Shown: positions 8,525 to 17,981, counted from the stretch's first letter. The stretch: 64,000 bases of DNA from QWQI01 sp964608915 (GCA_964608915.1 CAZSQA010000021.1:44221-108220); one strand, 5' to 3'. Made by a program: numbers and translations. Notes: a model not told the origin generated them from the sequence alone.

Positions 8525-9940
8525 TCAGGCAAGAATTCCGGCGATGGGGACGCCACCTTGTGCCACCGTGAACGGCCGGCCGAGGCGGTCGTGAATTTCG
8601 AGCCCGGGATCGATTCCGAGCAGGCGGTAAATGGTGGCCACCAGATCGGAAGGGTGCACCGGGTCGACTGTGGGATAGGCCCCGATCTTGTCGGACGTGC
8701 CGTAGACCGTTCCAGGCCGGATTCCGCCGCCGGTCAGCAGGCTGAAGCCGCATTTGGGCCAATGGTCCCTGCCGCCTGCTTTGTTGACGCGAGGCGACCG
8801 GCCCATTTCGCCCATCACGATGACCAGCGTGGAGTCCAGAAGGCCCCGGCTTTCAAGGTCGTGGATCAGGGCCGGATAGACCCGGTCGAGGATCGGCAGA
8901 TTGAAGTCCTTGAGCATCGGGAAGTTGCGGGCATGCATGTCGTAAGAATGCCCGTAATGGAGAAAGATATCCTGATGCACGCTGACGAACGGCACACCGG
9001 CTTCGACGAGCCGACGCGCCACGAGAAGGCTTGAGCCAAAGAGATTGCGGCCGTATCGGTCGCGAACGTGTTCAGGCTCGCGGTTCAGGTCGAAAGCTTC
9101 GCGCGTCTTGCGAGCGGTGAGCAGGTCGAAGGCCTTGCGCTGGAATCTGTCGATCGGCAGATTGGCGAGCGGATCGTCGTCCGATCTTGCCGCGAAAGTG
9201 TCGAGCAGCGTTTTTCTGGCGGCGATCCGTGTTTCGTCGAACTGCGATTCCGCATCCATGTCCGCCAGAAACGGCACGCCGACCGGCAGGACGGGCTCAT
9301 AATCCCGGATCTTCGGTTCGCGCGAGAATTTCGGGTCGCACAGCGAAAACAGCGGGTCGTAGCGGCTGCCGAGAAAACCGCCGTAAGGGCCGCCCCGGCG
9401 ATAACCGTTCTGGCCCCAGCCGGGATAACAAGGCAGGCACACGGCCCCCGGCACATCCTGTGGCCCCAGCCCCACGTACTGGCAAATCGCGCCGATATCG
9501 GGCGGATCGGTCGGCTGGGCCTGAAGTTGCGGATTACCGCCGGTGAAGCCCGTCATGATCGCCATCGGGTCGTGGGAATCATAAGTGTGCGAGATCGTGC
9601 GGATCAGGCATGTTTTGTGCATCAGGCGCGCTGTGTTCGGCAGCAGTTCGCAGATGCGCAGGCCTGGAAGCGACGTCTCGATCGACCCGAATTCGCCGCG
9701 AATGCCTTCCGGGGCGTCCGGCTTCATGTCGAACATGTCGATATGGCTCGGGCCGCCCAGCAGGTTGAACAGGATGACCGACTTGATTTTCGGAGACTTG
9801 ACGGGCGAAGCCCGTTCCGCTCCTTGCAGCAGGTTCGGCAAGGTAAAACCGCCGAAGAACGAAATGCCTCCGGCACGAACGAAGGTTCGCCGGTTCGGGG
9901 CGGTCGGCGGAATCGGAATCCGAAAAGGTGTTCCGCGCAT
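8525..9940 (-). CDS. DUF1501 domain protein (alkaline-phosphatase/sulfatase superfamily)
   Basis: A 471-residue protein of a family expanded in Planctomycetes. The N-terminus carries a Tat-like signal, NRRTFVRAGG, followed by a hydrophobic run. Next comes the DUF1501 signature KSVILFNLLGGPSHIDMFD, then RTISHTYDSHDPM, and near the C-terminus IVMGEMGRSPRVNKAGGRDHW, all typical of the family. The last motif contributes metal-site residues in the alkaline-phosphatase fold. The physiological substrate is unknown. Planctomycete DUF1501 genes usually sit beside DUF1553/DUF1549 cytochrome genes; here that partner is absent and a beta-helix gene follows instead. Confidence 0.92.
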   Translation of the reverse strand: MRGTPFRIPIPPTAPNRRTFVRAGGISFFGGFTLPNLLQGAERASPVKSPKIKSVILFNLLGGPSHIDMFDMKPDAPEGIRGEFGSIETSLPGLRICELLPNTARLMHKTCLIRTISHTYDSHDPMAIMTGFTGGNPQLQAQPTDPPDIGAICQYVGLGPQDVPGAVCLPCYPGWGQNGYRRGGPYGGFLGSRYDPLFSLCDPKFSREPKIRDYEPVLPVGVPFLADMDAESQFDETRIAARKTLLDTFAARSDDDPLANLPIDRFQRKAFDLLTARKTREAFDLNREPEHVRDRYGRNLFGSSLLVARRLVEAGVPFVSVHQDIFLHYGHSYDMHARNFPMLKDFNLPILDRVYPALIHDLESRGLLDSTLVIVMGEMGRSPRVNKAGGRDHWPKCGFSLLTGGGIRPGTVYGTSDKIGAYPTVDPVHPSDLVATIYRLLGIDPGLEIHDRLGRPFTVAQGGVPIAGILA

Positions 9941-10142
9941 GGCGGGCCCTCGTTGAAGGACGATCAGGCTGGCGAGAGCTGAGTGCGGAACCGAAGCCGA
10001 GCCGAGCCGGCCGCTTCGGTGAAGGTGAGTCAGACGAGTCTAGCAGAGAATTTACGATGGAGCAATCGAAACCGAATCTGGAGACAAATCCTCGGGACGG
10101 GCGATCCGTCTGGACCCTTATCGATCGCAGCCACGGCGAATG

Positions 10143-13100
10143 TCACTGGCTTTCGTGGCCGAACCAGAGACGAACGGTTCCGTCGTGCGCGATCGTGGCG
10201 ATCGTTTTTCTGTCCGAAGTGCAGGCGACGCGGTTGATCGGCGTTTTATGGCCTTCGAAAGCGAAAATTTCGATGCCGGTGTCGACATTCCAGAGATGCA
10301 ATTGACCGATGACATCGCCAGCAGCCAGAAGAGGGGTTTCCGGTAGAAATCGCATATGCCGGATGCGATTGCCGTCGCCTTCGATCACGCGGATCCGCTC
10401 GCCCGTTTCGAAATTCCAGACGTAAAGCCGGCCGCTCGACTCGGCAGCACACAGCCGGTCGGAATTCGGTACGAAAGCCAGAGTCGTCATTTCGCCGCCG
10501 GTTTCCCAATCCTGCATCAACCGGTTATTGGCCGTGTCCCAGATTCGTACGTGCCGGGATTCGCTCGCGGTCGCTACGACGGTTCGACTGCCGGGCATGA
10601 AAGCCAGGCCCCGAATCCTGTCCCGGTCGGCTTTCGTTTTCGAAATCGCTTCGCCGGTCGCGACATCCCACACGATCACGTTGCCCTTGTTGTCCCCCGA
10701 TGCCAGTCTCGTGCCGTCCGAGGCGAAAGACAGGTTGTAGACGGGTGTCTCATGGCCGACGAGATCGGCGATTTTCGTGCCGGTTTTCGCGTCCCAAATC
10801 GCCAGATTGCCGCTCGAGGTCAACGCACATGTCGCGATGACGCGTCCGTCCGGCGAAAACTCGACGCTCGATACGGTCGCCTTGTGCGGAGCGAACCCGC
10901 GAATGAGATCGCCTGATTTCCAGTCCCAGATTCGCACGGTCAGCTGGTCGTCCGTATCGTCGCTCGAAGTGACCAGCGCGGAGTCGTCCGGGGCGAAGCT
11001 GGCTCCCCAGCCTTCGTCGGTATGACCGGCCAGAGAACGATTCGAAATCGAACGCCCGACGGGCCGCCAGCCGTCGATGTGCCGACCGCTCGTCAGAAGT
11101 GCCGATTTCCGGTCCGGCAAGGGCTCAGCATGGGCGATCGTTCCTGTGAACGGGGACGTCATTTCTTCGCCCGTTTCGATGTCCCAGACCTGCTGCGTTC
11201 TGCCGCCCGGGTTTTTGACGTATCCGAAGGTCAGGAGTCTGGAGTCGACCGAAATGCAACGCACTTTGCCGGAGATATCGATTCGCATTTCGTCCGGATC
11301 CGACCGGGGCTTCGGCCTCAGGGGCGTGATCCTGCCGGATCGAACATCGATCATCGCCGCATTCCAGCGGTCGTCGTAGACGAGCAACCGGTGATCGCCA
11401 TCGATCCATCGGGCGGCACCCATTTCGAAAGGCAAGTCGACTTTGCCGGTTTTTCTGCCCGAGGCGGGATCGAGGTCAAGAAAGCGGATCGACCGGCGAT
11501 CCACACTGATTGCCGCGACTCTGGGCGAGGCGCGATCGATCGTGATCGAATTCGTCAGGACTTCCCGAATCGGAGCGAACGGGTTGTCCACGGCGGGATC
11601 GCCCATCGAAACGACACGCAGCAACTCTTGTTCGTCGGCCAGAAGGGCATGACGGCCATCGGGAAGGAAGCGGGCGAATGTCGAAATGCGCGGAAGCGGC
11701 TCCTTGCCCGCTCGTAAATCCGAAATCGATACGTAGTCGATTTCATTTTCGCGAGCGATCGACTCATCGAACAGCAAGCGAATTCGGCTGCCGTCCCGAG
11801 ATTCGACGAAATCGGCGAAGTTGTCGGTCAATTTCTTGCGGATCTTCGTTTGACGGGTTTCACCATTTTCACGAACGAAGAGCAGATATTCCGTGGATCG
11901 TTCGGGGTCCGAAGCCACTCCGTTCGCGAGCACGAACAGCTTGCGGCCATCGCGGGAAAATCGAATCGAACGGACGTTCGATCCTTCCTTGACCGGTTCG
12001 AACCGATCGAGAACCTTGCCTGTTTCAGTGTCGCGCAGGATGACGGTTCTCGCTTTGTCCAAGGTCGCCACGACTTTCCCGTCCGCCGTAACCGCCATAA
12101 GAATCGGGTCGGAATCCACGAACGCCACGACTCGCGTAACTTCGCGCGAGCGAAGCCAAAGGTGGTTCCAGGCGAAATCCCGGAGTCCCGGCCCAGGATC
12201 GATTTCGATCAATGCCTGCTGGGTCCGAACCGCCAGACCGCTTTTCGAAAGTTCGTAAGCCGAGTTGAGCCGGGTTTCGAAATACGATCGATCCACGATC
12301 GACTTGCTTCGCTCGGCGAGGATTCGCTGCCCTTCGGCGCGGCGTTCGGAGATTTCGAGTTCCCGGTTAATTCGCCGCAAGCTGCGGTTTTGCACCGCCT
12401 GGATCACGATGACGAACATCATAAACGCCACCGCCGAAATCGCCGCCGTGGCGATCGCCGGATGCCGGCGCACCCAATTCTTGCCCCGTTCCCAATACGA
12501 CATCGGCCGGGCGAGAATTTTCTGGTGGAAAAGGAACCTCTCCAGGTCGGACTTCAGTTCGTCCGCGGAGGCGTAGCGATTGGCCGGCTCCTTGCGCAGG
12601 CACTTTTCGCAGACGATCGCCAGTTGCTCCGGAACGTCCGGCCGGATCGTCCGAAGCGACGGCGGCGTCTCATGCACGATTTTCCGTTGCACTTCTTCGC
12701 GCGATCGCCCCGTAAATGGGGCCTGTCCGGCAAGAATGCGGTAAAGGATCGCTCCCAGAGCGTGAATGTCCGTGCATGGGCCGATCGCATCGTTCTGGCC
12801 GAGAACCTGCTCCGGAGCCATGTAAGAGGTCGATCCGATCTCGGCGGATCCCGTCAAAGTGTGCTCGTTGCGTATCTCGTGCAACACTTTCGCGAGCCCG
12901 AAGTCAGTCACGCGAGGCTGGAACGGGCAATCCGTCGAGTGGCCCGACTGGCCCGAGTTTCCCGTCGGCCGGAGAATCACGTTCGCCGGTTTCAAGTCAC
13001 GATGGATAACGCCATGCTTATGGGCGTGTGCGATCGCTTCGGCCATGCGGGCGACCAGCACGGCCGCGATCTTGCAGGGCACGGGTGATGAGCGGTCGGC

Positions 13101-13520
13101 CAGCCATGTCGAGAGCGTAGGCCCGGCGACGAATTCCGACGCGATGTAGACGATGCCGCCGACCTCGCCGGTTTCCAGGACTTTGACGATTCCGGGGTGA
13201 TCGAGCGTCTCGCCGACTTTTCCCTCACGTTCGAACCGGTGCCTGGCTGTCTCTGACACAAGTACGAACGGCATCGGGAGCTTGAGGGCGACATCGGTTC
13301 CGGTCCGGGTGTCCCGGGCCAGATACACGATCCCGAAACCGCCACGACCGAGTTCGGTATTCAGCTCGAAAGGGCCGAAGCGGAAGATCTCCGGCGACTC
13401 CGAACCCGTCGTCGCGCGGGACGGATCCTTCGCTGCATTTTGCGGATCGATCCCGGTTCCCGGCGGTCTCGTCGATGCGTAGAGCCTGGCCAGAAAGTGT
13501 TCGAATTCCTGGGGAGTCAT
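10143..13520 (-). CDS. Transmembrane Ser/Thr protein kinase with C-terminal WD40 repeats
   Basis: The protein is 1125 residues from the ATG at 13520; a TTG two codons upstream is also possible. The Hanks-type kinase domain (about 50-335) has the glycine loop GRGGFGIVYLA, the VALK lysine, the catalytic loop HRDLKPANV and DFGLAK, so it should be active. A single membrane segment (about 358-382, IATAAISAVAFMMFVIVIQAV) follows. The outer part (about 480-1120) is a series of WD40-like blades with repeated xxLxxGHxxxVxxVxFSPDG and IWDxxxG elements. It is transcribed just downstream of an ECF sigma factor, a pairing repeated across planctomycete genomes. Confidence 0.93.
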   Translation of the reverse strand: MTPQEFEHFLARLYASTRPPGTGIDPQNAAKDPSRATTGSESPEIFRFGPFELNTELGRGGFGIVYLARDTRTGTDVALKLPMPFVLVSETARHRFEREGKVGETLDHPGIVKVLETGEVGGIVYIASEFVAGPTLSTWLADRSSPVPCKIAAVLVARMAEAIAHAHKHGVIHRDLKPANVILRPTGNSGQSGHSTDCPFQPRVTDFGLAKVLHEIRNEHTLTGSAEIGSTSYMAPEQVLGQNDAIGPCTDIHALGAILYRILAGQAPFTGRSREEVQRKIVHETPPSLRTIRPDVPEQLAIVCEKCLRKEPANRYASADELKSDLERFLFHQKILARPMSYWERGKNWVRRHPAIATAAISAVAFMMFVIVIQAVQNRSLRRINRELEISERRAEGQRILAERSKSIVDRSYFETRLNSAYELSKSGLAVRTQQALIEIDPGPGLRDFAWNHLWLRSREVTRVVAFVDSDPILMAVTADGKVVATLDKARTVILRDTETGKVLDRFEPVKEGSNVRSIRFSRDGRKLFVLANGVASDPERSTEYLLFVRENGETRQTKIRKKLTDNFADFVESRDGSRIRLLFDESIARENEIDYVSISDLRAGKEPLPRISTFARFLPDGRHALLADEQELLRVVSMGDPAVDNPFAPIREVLTNSITIDRASPRVAAISVDRRSIRFLDLDPASGRKTGKVDLPFEMGAARWIDGDHRLLVYDDRWNAAMIDVRSGRITPLRPKPRSDPDEMRIDISGKVRCISVDSRLLTFGYVKNPGGRTQQVWDIETGEEMTSPFTGTIAHAEPLPDRKSALLTSGRHIDGWRPVGRSISNRSLAGHTDEGWGASFAPDDSALVTSSDDTDDQLTVRIWDWKSGDLIRGFAPHKATVSSVEFSPDGRVIATCALTSSGNLAIWDAKTGTKIADLVGHETPVYNLSFASDGTRLASGDNKGNVIVWDVATGEAISKTKADRDRIRGLAFMPGSRTVVATASESRHVRIWDTANNRLMQDWETGGEMTTLAFVPNSDRLCAAESSGRLYVWNFETGERIRVIEGDGNRIRHMRFLPETPLLAAGDVIGQLHLWNVDTGIEIFAFEGHKTPINRVACTSDRKTIATIAHDGTVRLWFGHESQ

Positions 13521-13573
13521 AGGCAATGCAACGCTGAATTCGGATTCGGTGGGCGGGATCCGATGGTTGAAAG

Positions 13574-13591
13574 CATTCCCTTTCGGGAATG
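13574..13591 (-). terminator. Hairpin between the sigma factor and kinase genes
   Basis: On the minus strand CATTCCC and GGGAATG form a perfect 7-bp stem closed by a GAAA tetraloop, followed by CTTTC. It lies between the sigma factor stop and the kinase start. The poor T tract suggests partial termination or RNA processing rather than full termination. Confidence 0.4.
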
Positions 13592-13602
13592 TACGAATCA
13601 GT

Positions 13603-14238
13603 CTAACTCAAGTCCGAATCGGCGTCGACCGATTCGTGAAGCCGTTCGTAGAGGTGCTTCACGGCTCTCTGATATCGTTTGTGGACACAGGCTTCGGAAA
13701 TGGCGAGCCGCTCGGCGATCGCCGCGACGGAGAAATCGTGTTCCATCCGCAGCACGAAAACTTCGGCTTCGGCGGGAGTGAGATTCCGCACCTCTTCGCG
13801 GATCGATTCCAGTTGCTTCTGCCTGACGTTTTTGGACTCGTCCGGCTGCGGTTCCGGCAATTCCCATCCGGGCTGATCCGATCGAGCCGCATCGATGGAC
13901 ACCTCCCGGCTGACGGCATGACGGGCATTGCGGTAGAAGACACGCTGGAGGTTGCAGTATCTGCGCCGGAGGATGGCCTCCAGCCAGGCGCGGAGCTGCT
14001 GAGGCGAAGAGCCGTGAAAGCTCTGGAACTTGCGGATGGCGATGACGATCGATTCCTGCACGAGGTCGGACGGCGAAACCTTCGGCCGCAGCTCGGGCCT
14101 GAGCAGATCGCCCGCGACCTTGAGCAGATAGGTGCGATGGGCGTTGAGGATTTCGGGAGAGGGTTCCGGGCTCGTCTCGCCGCAATTCGGTTCGGTAGAA
14201 TCCTCGATACGCTTTTGGCTGTCGATGACGTGTGACAT
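13603..14238 (-). CDS. ECF-type RNA polymerase sigma factor (planctomycete kinase-linked group)
   Basis: A 211-residue protein from the ATG at 14238; a TTG at 14268 would add ten residues. Region 2 contains PSDLVQESIVIAIRKFQSFHG and the RAWLEAILRRRYCNLQR helix. Region 4 has TPAEAEVFVLRMEHDFSVAAIA and the helix-turn-helix AISEACVHKRYQRAVKHLYE. The sequence is characteristic of the RpoE-like sigma factors beside Ser/Thr kinases in Planctomycetes, which lack a classical anti-sigma factor. The neighbouring WD40 kinase is the likely input partner, perhaps through phosphorylation; that link is inferred from context. Confidence 0.92.
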   Translation of the reverse strand: MSHVIDSQKRIEDSTEPNCGETSPEPSPEILNAHRTYLLKVAGDLLRPELRPKVSPSDLVQESIVIAIRKFQSFHGSSPQQLRAWLEAILRRRYCNLQRVFYRNARHAVSREVSIDAARSDQPGWELPEPQPDESKNVRQKQLESIREEVRNLTPAEAEVFVLRMEHDFSVAAIAERLAISEACVHKRYQRAVKHLYERLHESVDADSDLS

Positions 14239-14704
14239 GATCGGAACTCGCAGGGAATCAGGTTCCAACGAAGAAGCCGCGAAAGGCTAACGGATACCCA
14301 TCGAACCGATCGATCCCATCGGCCGATTCGCGCCAAAAAGTGTCCGGCTCAAAAGTTGATCTAAGAATCTTATTTCGATTTCCGAGAGTCTTGTCAAGGG
14401 GCCGCTGCAGATTGCAACGCTCGATCGAGCGGGTTCACGACACATTCGGATTCTACGTAAATCACTATAATATAATAAGATGCTATATTTCTTCGGCGTC
14501 GCCACGAAGATCGCGGTAAAGTTCGATCCTGAATGCCTCGGTGGGCAGTTCATGGGAAGAAACCAGCCTGAATGTGCCGTCACGTTAAAAAAACGAAAGA
14601 GATGTCCAATTTTTGGGTCGTTCATACATTCGGTTATCAGGAGCATCTTTCGCATTACCACGAAACCTGCTGCCAGTTATCCACCATGAAAAAGGACCGT
14701 CTCC
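14239..14704. other. Intergenic region with AT-rich segment
   Basis: No convincing gene is seen. The segment around 14340-14690 is clearly more AT-rich than its surroundings and includes TATAAT at 14466-14471 on the plus strand, without a clear -35. It presumably holds divergent promoters for the ECF sigma factor and the repeat protein that starts at 14705. Confidence 0.5.
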
Positions 14705-15235
14705 ATGCGGAAAATCACTCGATTGATGTATTTCGTTCTTGGACTGGGATTGATGATGTCGTCGATTCCGCGGGAGGCGAAGGCATTTCAGCCACCTTTC
14801 ATGCGGCCTTTCCCGCCACCATTCCCGCCACCGTTCCCTCCGCCATTCCCGCCACCGTTCCCACCACCATTTCCGCCACCAGGCATGGGGGGATTTTTCG
14901 ATCCTGGTCCTGTCTGGAGCGGATGGAACCCCAGGCCCAGACCTGAAGTCATCTACGTTCAACCGCCTCAGGTTCAGTACGTTCAGCAGCCGCAGTACGT
15001 TCAACCGGTTCAGTACGTTCAGCAGCCGCAGTACGTTCAACCAGTTCAGCAGCCTGAGTATGTGCAGCGAACGCAATATGTTCAGCCAGGCACGTACGGG
15101 CAGTCCACGATTTCCGTACAGATCCCGGCCGGGGCTCGTTACTGGCTCGTTCCAGGATCGAATCCGCCGCAAGTGCAATATGATCCGGCGACCGGAGATC
15201 CGAATCACATCGTGACGATTCAGGTACCTTATTAA
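14705..15235 (+). CDS. Secreted low-complexity protein with FPPP and QYVQ repeats
   Basis: A 176-residue protein with an AAGGA ribosome-binding site and a signal peptide ending near REAKA (about residue 27). Residues about 36-59 are six perfect FPPP units. Residues about 88-125 are tandem QYVQP/QQPQYVQPV-type units. A short non-repetitive end follows (ISVQIPAGARYWLVPG). Exported and probably extended in shape, it may bind envelope polymers or self-assemble; no family is recognised. The AT-rich upstream region is unlike its neighbours. Confidence 0.75.
   Translation: MRKITRLMYFVLGLGLMMSSIPREAKAFQPPFMRPFPPPFPPPFPPPFPPPFPPPFPPPGMGGFFDPGPVWSGWNPRPRPEVIYVQPPQVQYVQQPQYVQPVQYVQQPQYVQPVQQPEYVQRTQYVQPGTYGQSTISVQIPAGARYWLVPGSNPPQVQYDPATGDPNHIVTIQVPY
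14810..14881 (+). repeat. Six 12-bp tandem repeats encoding FPPP
   Basis: Six consecutive units of the form TTCCCGCCACCR encode Phe-Pro-Pro-Pro. Units differ only at synonymous positions, which points to selection on the peptide as well as slippage expansion. Confidence 0.9.
14972..15043 (+). repeat. 36-bp tandem duplication encoding the QYVQ segment
   Basis: Two back-to-back 36-base units beginning GTTCAGTACGTTCAGCAGCC are identical or nearly so; a third degenerate unit follows. The near identity suggests recent slippage, so the copy number may vary between strains. Confidence 0.8.
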
Positions 15236-15252
15236 CCAGGCTGATTTTGAGC

Positions 15253-15302
15253 GGACGGCACGCCCCCTCGATCATCGCGGTCGCTGCCGTCCCTTCCGTA
15301 TC
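15253..15302. terminator. Possible hairpin between convergent genes
   Basis: GGACGGCA (15253-15260) pairs with TGCCGTCC (15295-15302) across a 34-base loop that can itself fold. It lies between the convergent repeat-protein and yacG genes. No T tract follows on either strand, so a terminator role is weakly supported. Confidence 0.3.
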
Positions 15303-15328
15303 TGGAAAGGAAGACTCGCATGATCGAT

Positions 15329-15568
15329 TCAATCCCCTGAGCTTTCGTATTCGGATTCTTCCATCCGCCGCACCTGCTCTTCGATCAGCTCCTCCACGAT
15401 CTCCAGCTCATCTTCGTTGAGTTCTCTGGAAATGGTGTAGGAGCCGTCGACCCAGCGGCCCAGGTCCACGAGCTTGCAACGTTCGGAACAGAACGGGAAG
15501 AACGGCTGATCGGTCAGCCGTTCGAACCGGATCGTCTTTTTGCAGATCGGGCAAGCGGCCGTTCTCAT
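15329..15568 (-). CDS. yacG: DNA gyrase inhibitor YacG, zinc-binding
   Basis: A 79-residue protein with the YacG zinc site: CPICKK near the N-terminus and FCSERCKLVDLGRW further on, giving four cysteines (CxxC...CxxxC). In relatives it binds zinc and inhibits DNA gyrase. The C-terminal half is a Glu-rich helix (EDELEIVEELIEEQV). Its ATG overlaps the fmdB-like gene stop by four bases, so the two are translationally coupled at the end of the dnaJ-grpE-fmdB-yacG run. Confidence 0.9.
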   Translation of the reverse strand: MRTAACPICKKTIRFERLTDQPFFPFCSERCKLVDLGRWVDGSYTISRELNEDELEIVEELIEEQVRRMEESEYESSGD

Positions 15569-15885
15569 TTCGGGCTCGTCGAAGAGGTCGATGAAGCACT
15601 CGAACTCGAGGATGAAGAGCCGGATGAACCGCTGTCACCGGATTTGGACGAGGATGCGCTGGAACTGCTGTTGTCCGCCTTGGCCGCCTTGTTGTACGAA
15701 TCCGAGCGGTAGTCGGTGATGTAAAAGCCGCTGCCCTTGAACAATATCGCCGCGCCGGGGCCGATCTTCCGGCGCAGGTTGTCGGTTTCGCATTTCGGGC
15801 AGTGTTTCTGCGGGTCGGCCGTGATCGATTCGAAGGCTTCGAACTCGTGCCCGCACTGGTCGCAGATGTAGTCGTAGGTCGGCAT
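15565..15885 (-). CDS. FmdB-family zinc-ribbon protein with a serine-rich tail
   Basis: A 106-residue protein. The start at 15885 (MPTYDYICDQCGHEFE) is fixed by the conserved family N-terminus; the frame is open upstream without family similarity. Two CxxC pairs (CDQC, CPKC) form the putative regulatory-protein FmdB zinc ribbon, followed by GSGFYITDYR, the usual family ending. The last roughly 35 residues are almost entirely Ser with a few Gly, Lys, Ala and Thr, an extension common in high-GC members. The function of the family is not established. Confidence 0.88.
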   Translation of the reverse strand: MPTYDYICDQCGHEFEAFESITADPQKHCPKCETDNLRRKIGPGAAILFKGSGFYITDYRSDSYNKAAKADNSSSSASSSKSGDSGSSGSSSSSSSASSTSSTSPK

Positions 15886-15958
15886 GGTCAGGAACCTCGA
15901 AAAGCTTGGTTCGAACGCGGTAAACGTATGATACCGAATGGCCGGGTATCCTGGGTGT

Positions 15959-16486
15959 TCAGCCGGCGACCGAGACGATGACCTTCGCAGGACGCAGGAC
16001 GCGATCACCCAGCTTGTAGCCCTGGGCCAGCACCTGAATGACGGTGCCTTCCGGGTGGTCGGCGCTGGGGCGCTGCATCACGGCTTCGTGTTCGTCCGGG
16101 TTGAAGGGCTGGCCCAGGGCCTCGACCGGCACGACGTGGTGCTTGGCCAGTGCCGCCATAAGCTGTTTCTGGACCATTTCCAGGCCAGACAGAATGCTGG
16201 CCGTGGCGGGGCCGCCGGATCGGGCCGATTCGAGCGCCCGGTCAAAATTGTCCATGACTTCGAGAACGTCACGAGAGACCGCACCGATGGCCTCAGCCCG
16301 GCGCACGTCGATCATCTGACGCTCGCGCCGCATCGCGTTCTGGAACTCGGCCTGCACGCGCAGGATCTGGTCTTTCAGCTCGTCCCGTTCGCGGGTCACG
16401 AGCGTCAGCGGATCGTCGCCGGCATTCTCGGCATGGTCCACGAAGGCTTCGGATGTCAAGTTGTCCGGATTTTCATCGGCGTTCAT
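15959..16486 (-). CDS. grpE: Nucleotide exchange factor GrpE
   Basis: A 175-residue protein from the ATG at 16486, preceded by AGAGGAA. It promotes ADP release from DnaK. The N-terminal half (about 25-75) is a long coiled-coil-prone helix with RERDELKDQILRVQAEFQN. The C-terminal wing contains GQPFNPDEHEAVMQ and the family ending GYKLGDRVLRPAKVIVS. It lies 61 bases downstream of dnaJ in the same operon. dnaK is not in this window. Confidence 0.95.
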   Translation of the reverse strand: MNADENPDNLTSEAFVDHAENAGDDPLTLVTRERDELKDQILRVQAEFQNAMRRERQMIDVRRAEAIGAVSRDVLEVMDNFDRALESARSGGPATASILSGLEMVQKQLMAALAKHHVVPVEALGQPFNPDEHEAVMQRPSADHPEGTVIQVLAQGYKLGDRVLRPAKVIVSVAG

Positions 16487-16547
16487 GTCGTTCCTCTCGT
16501 CGCTGGTTTGGGACGGTCTTCGAAAGCGTCTGGGCCATCGTGACATC

Positions 16548-17702
16548 TCAGTCCCGTTCTTCGGATTCGCTGGTTTCTGTGTCCTCGTCCGATTCGGTGA
16601 AATAACTCTTGAGCTTTTCGAAGAAGCTCTTCTGGCGCGGCATGACCGATTCGTGGTCCAGCTCGGCCAGTTCGCGCAGCAGCTCTTCCTGACGTTCGGA
16701 GAGCTTTCTGGGCGTTTCCACGACGACTTCGATCAGCTCGTCGCCCCGGCCCCGGCCGTTCACGTCAGGAATGCCCTTGCCGCGCAGCCGGAAGATCTCG
16801 CCGCTCTGGGTGCCGCGAGGGATCGCGAGCTTCTCACGGCCGTCCAGCGTCGGAACTTCGATCTCGGCCCCCAGGGCCGCCTGCGTGAAGTGGATGGGGA
16901 ACTGGCAGATGATGTCGTTGCCGCGACGGTCGAAGACGTCGTGCGACTTGACCTGAATCTGGATGCGCAGGTTCCCGCGAGGGGCACCGGGGTCGCCCAG
17001 CTCGCCCTGGTTGCGGATCTGCAGCCACACGCCCGTATCGACGCCCGGGGGCACTTCCACGTCGAGCTGGACTTTTTCGGACGTCCGCCCCGTACCGCGG
17101 CAATCGGGGCAGGGGTCGGTGATCCGGATCCCTTCGCCGCCACAGGCCGGGCAGGTCGTGGCGACCTGGAAAAACCCGCGTGACTGAATGACCTGCCCCT
17201 GGCCGCCGCAGTAGGTGCATGTCGTGGCCACGGTGCCCTTGCGGGCTCCGGAACCGTTGCACGTGCGGCACGGCTCGCCTCGGTTGAGCGTGATCGTTTT
17301 CGTCACGCCGCGGGCGGCTTCGAGCAAGTCGATCTCAAGCTTCATGGCAAGATCGGCGCCAGGCCGAGGGCCTCGCCGGCGCTGACCGAACATGTCGCCG
17401 AAGGCACTCTGGAAGATTTCGCCGAAGGCCGACATGATGTCGTCCGTCGAGCGGAAGTCGTGCATGCCGGCGCCCTGCAGACCGGCGTGACCGTAGCGGT
17501 CATAGCGCTGGCGAGTGGATTCGTCGGAGAGCACTTCGTATGCCTCGGCCGCTTCCTTGAACCGGGCCTCGGCTTCGGCGTCGCCCGGATTGCGGTCCGG
17601 GTGATGCTTCATCGCCATCAGGCGATAAGACTTTTTGATCTCTTCGATCGTGGCTTCGCGCCGAATGCCGAGAATTTCGTAGTAATCGCGTTTCGTGGCC
17701 AT
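16548..17702 (-). CDS. dnaJ: Chaperone protein DnaJ
   Basis: A 384-residue Hsp40. The start at 17702 (MATKRDYYEILG) is set by the conserved N-terminus and GGCGGAAG just upstream. The J domain (about 1-70) has the HPD motif in KHHPDRNPGD. A Gly/Phe-rich linker of modest length follows. Four CxxCxGxG-type zinc motifs are present: CRTCNGSG, CTYCGGQG, CPACGGEG and CPDCRGTG. The C-terminal substrate-binding domains end in an acidic tail. It is the first gene of dnaJ-grpE-fmdB-yacG, after a terminator that separates it from the groE genes. Confidence 0.97.
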   Translation of the reverse strand: MATKRDYYEILGIRREATIEEIKKSYRLMAMKHHPDRNPGDAEAEARFKEAAEAYEVLSDESTRQRYDRYGHAGLQGAGMHDFRSTDDIMSAFGEIFQSAFGDMFGQRRRGPRPGADLAMKLEIDLLEAARGVTKTITLNRGEPCRTCNGSGARKGTVATTCTYCGGQGQVIQSRGFFQVATTCPACGGEGIRITDPCPDCRGTGRTSEKVQLDVEVPPGVDTGVWLQIRNQGELGDPGAPRGNLRIQIQVKSHDVFDRRGNDIICQFPIHFTQAALGAEIEVPTLDGREKLAIPRGTQSGEIFRLRGKGIPDVNGRGRGDELIEVVVETPRKLSERQEELLRELAELDHESVMPRQKSFFEKLKSYFTESDEDTETSESEERD

Positions 17703-17898
17703 CTTCCGCCCTGTCAGGCCGCTTTCCGGTGCGGCACGAGCCTCTTGGGATCGCACATCGGGATATTGCGTCGACTCGCCCCGCACAAGTCATCCGGATC
17801 CGTCCCATTTCGGAAAGGGGTTCGGATCCGCCATTCGCGACGAACCGTTCCATAAGTACGATCCTTCACGGTGTCGATTTTTGACGCGGTCATCGTAG

Positions 17899-17935
17899 CG
17901 AAAAAGGAGAAGGCCGTCATTGCGACCTTCCCCTT
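17899..17935 (-). terminator. Rho-independent terminator of the groE operon
   Basis: On the minus strand a 13-bp stem (with two G-U pairs) formed by 17923-17935 and 17904-17916 closes a 6-base loop and is followed by TTTTT. It lies about 50 bases after the stop of the second groEL and ends the groEL-groES-groEL transcript before dnaJ. Confidence 0.7.
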
Positions 17936-17981
17936 TGTCATGACCGGAATAGGCCGGATTCCGAACCGGGTCGGACCAGAC

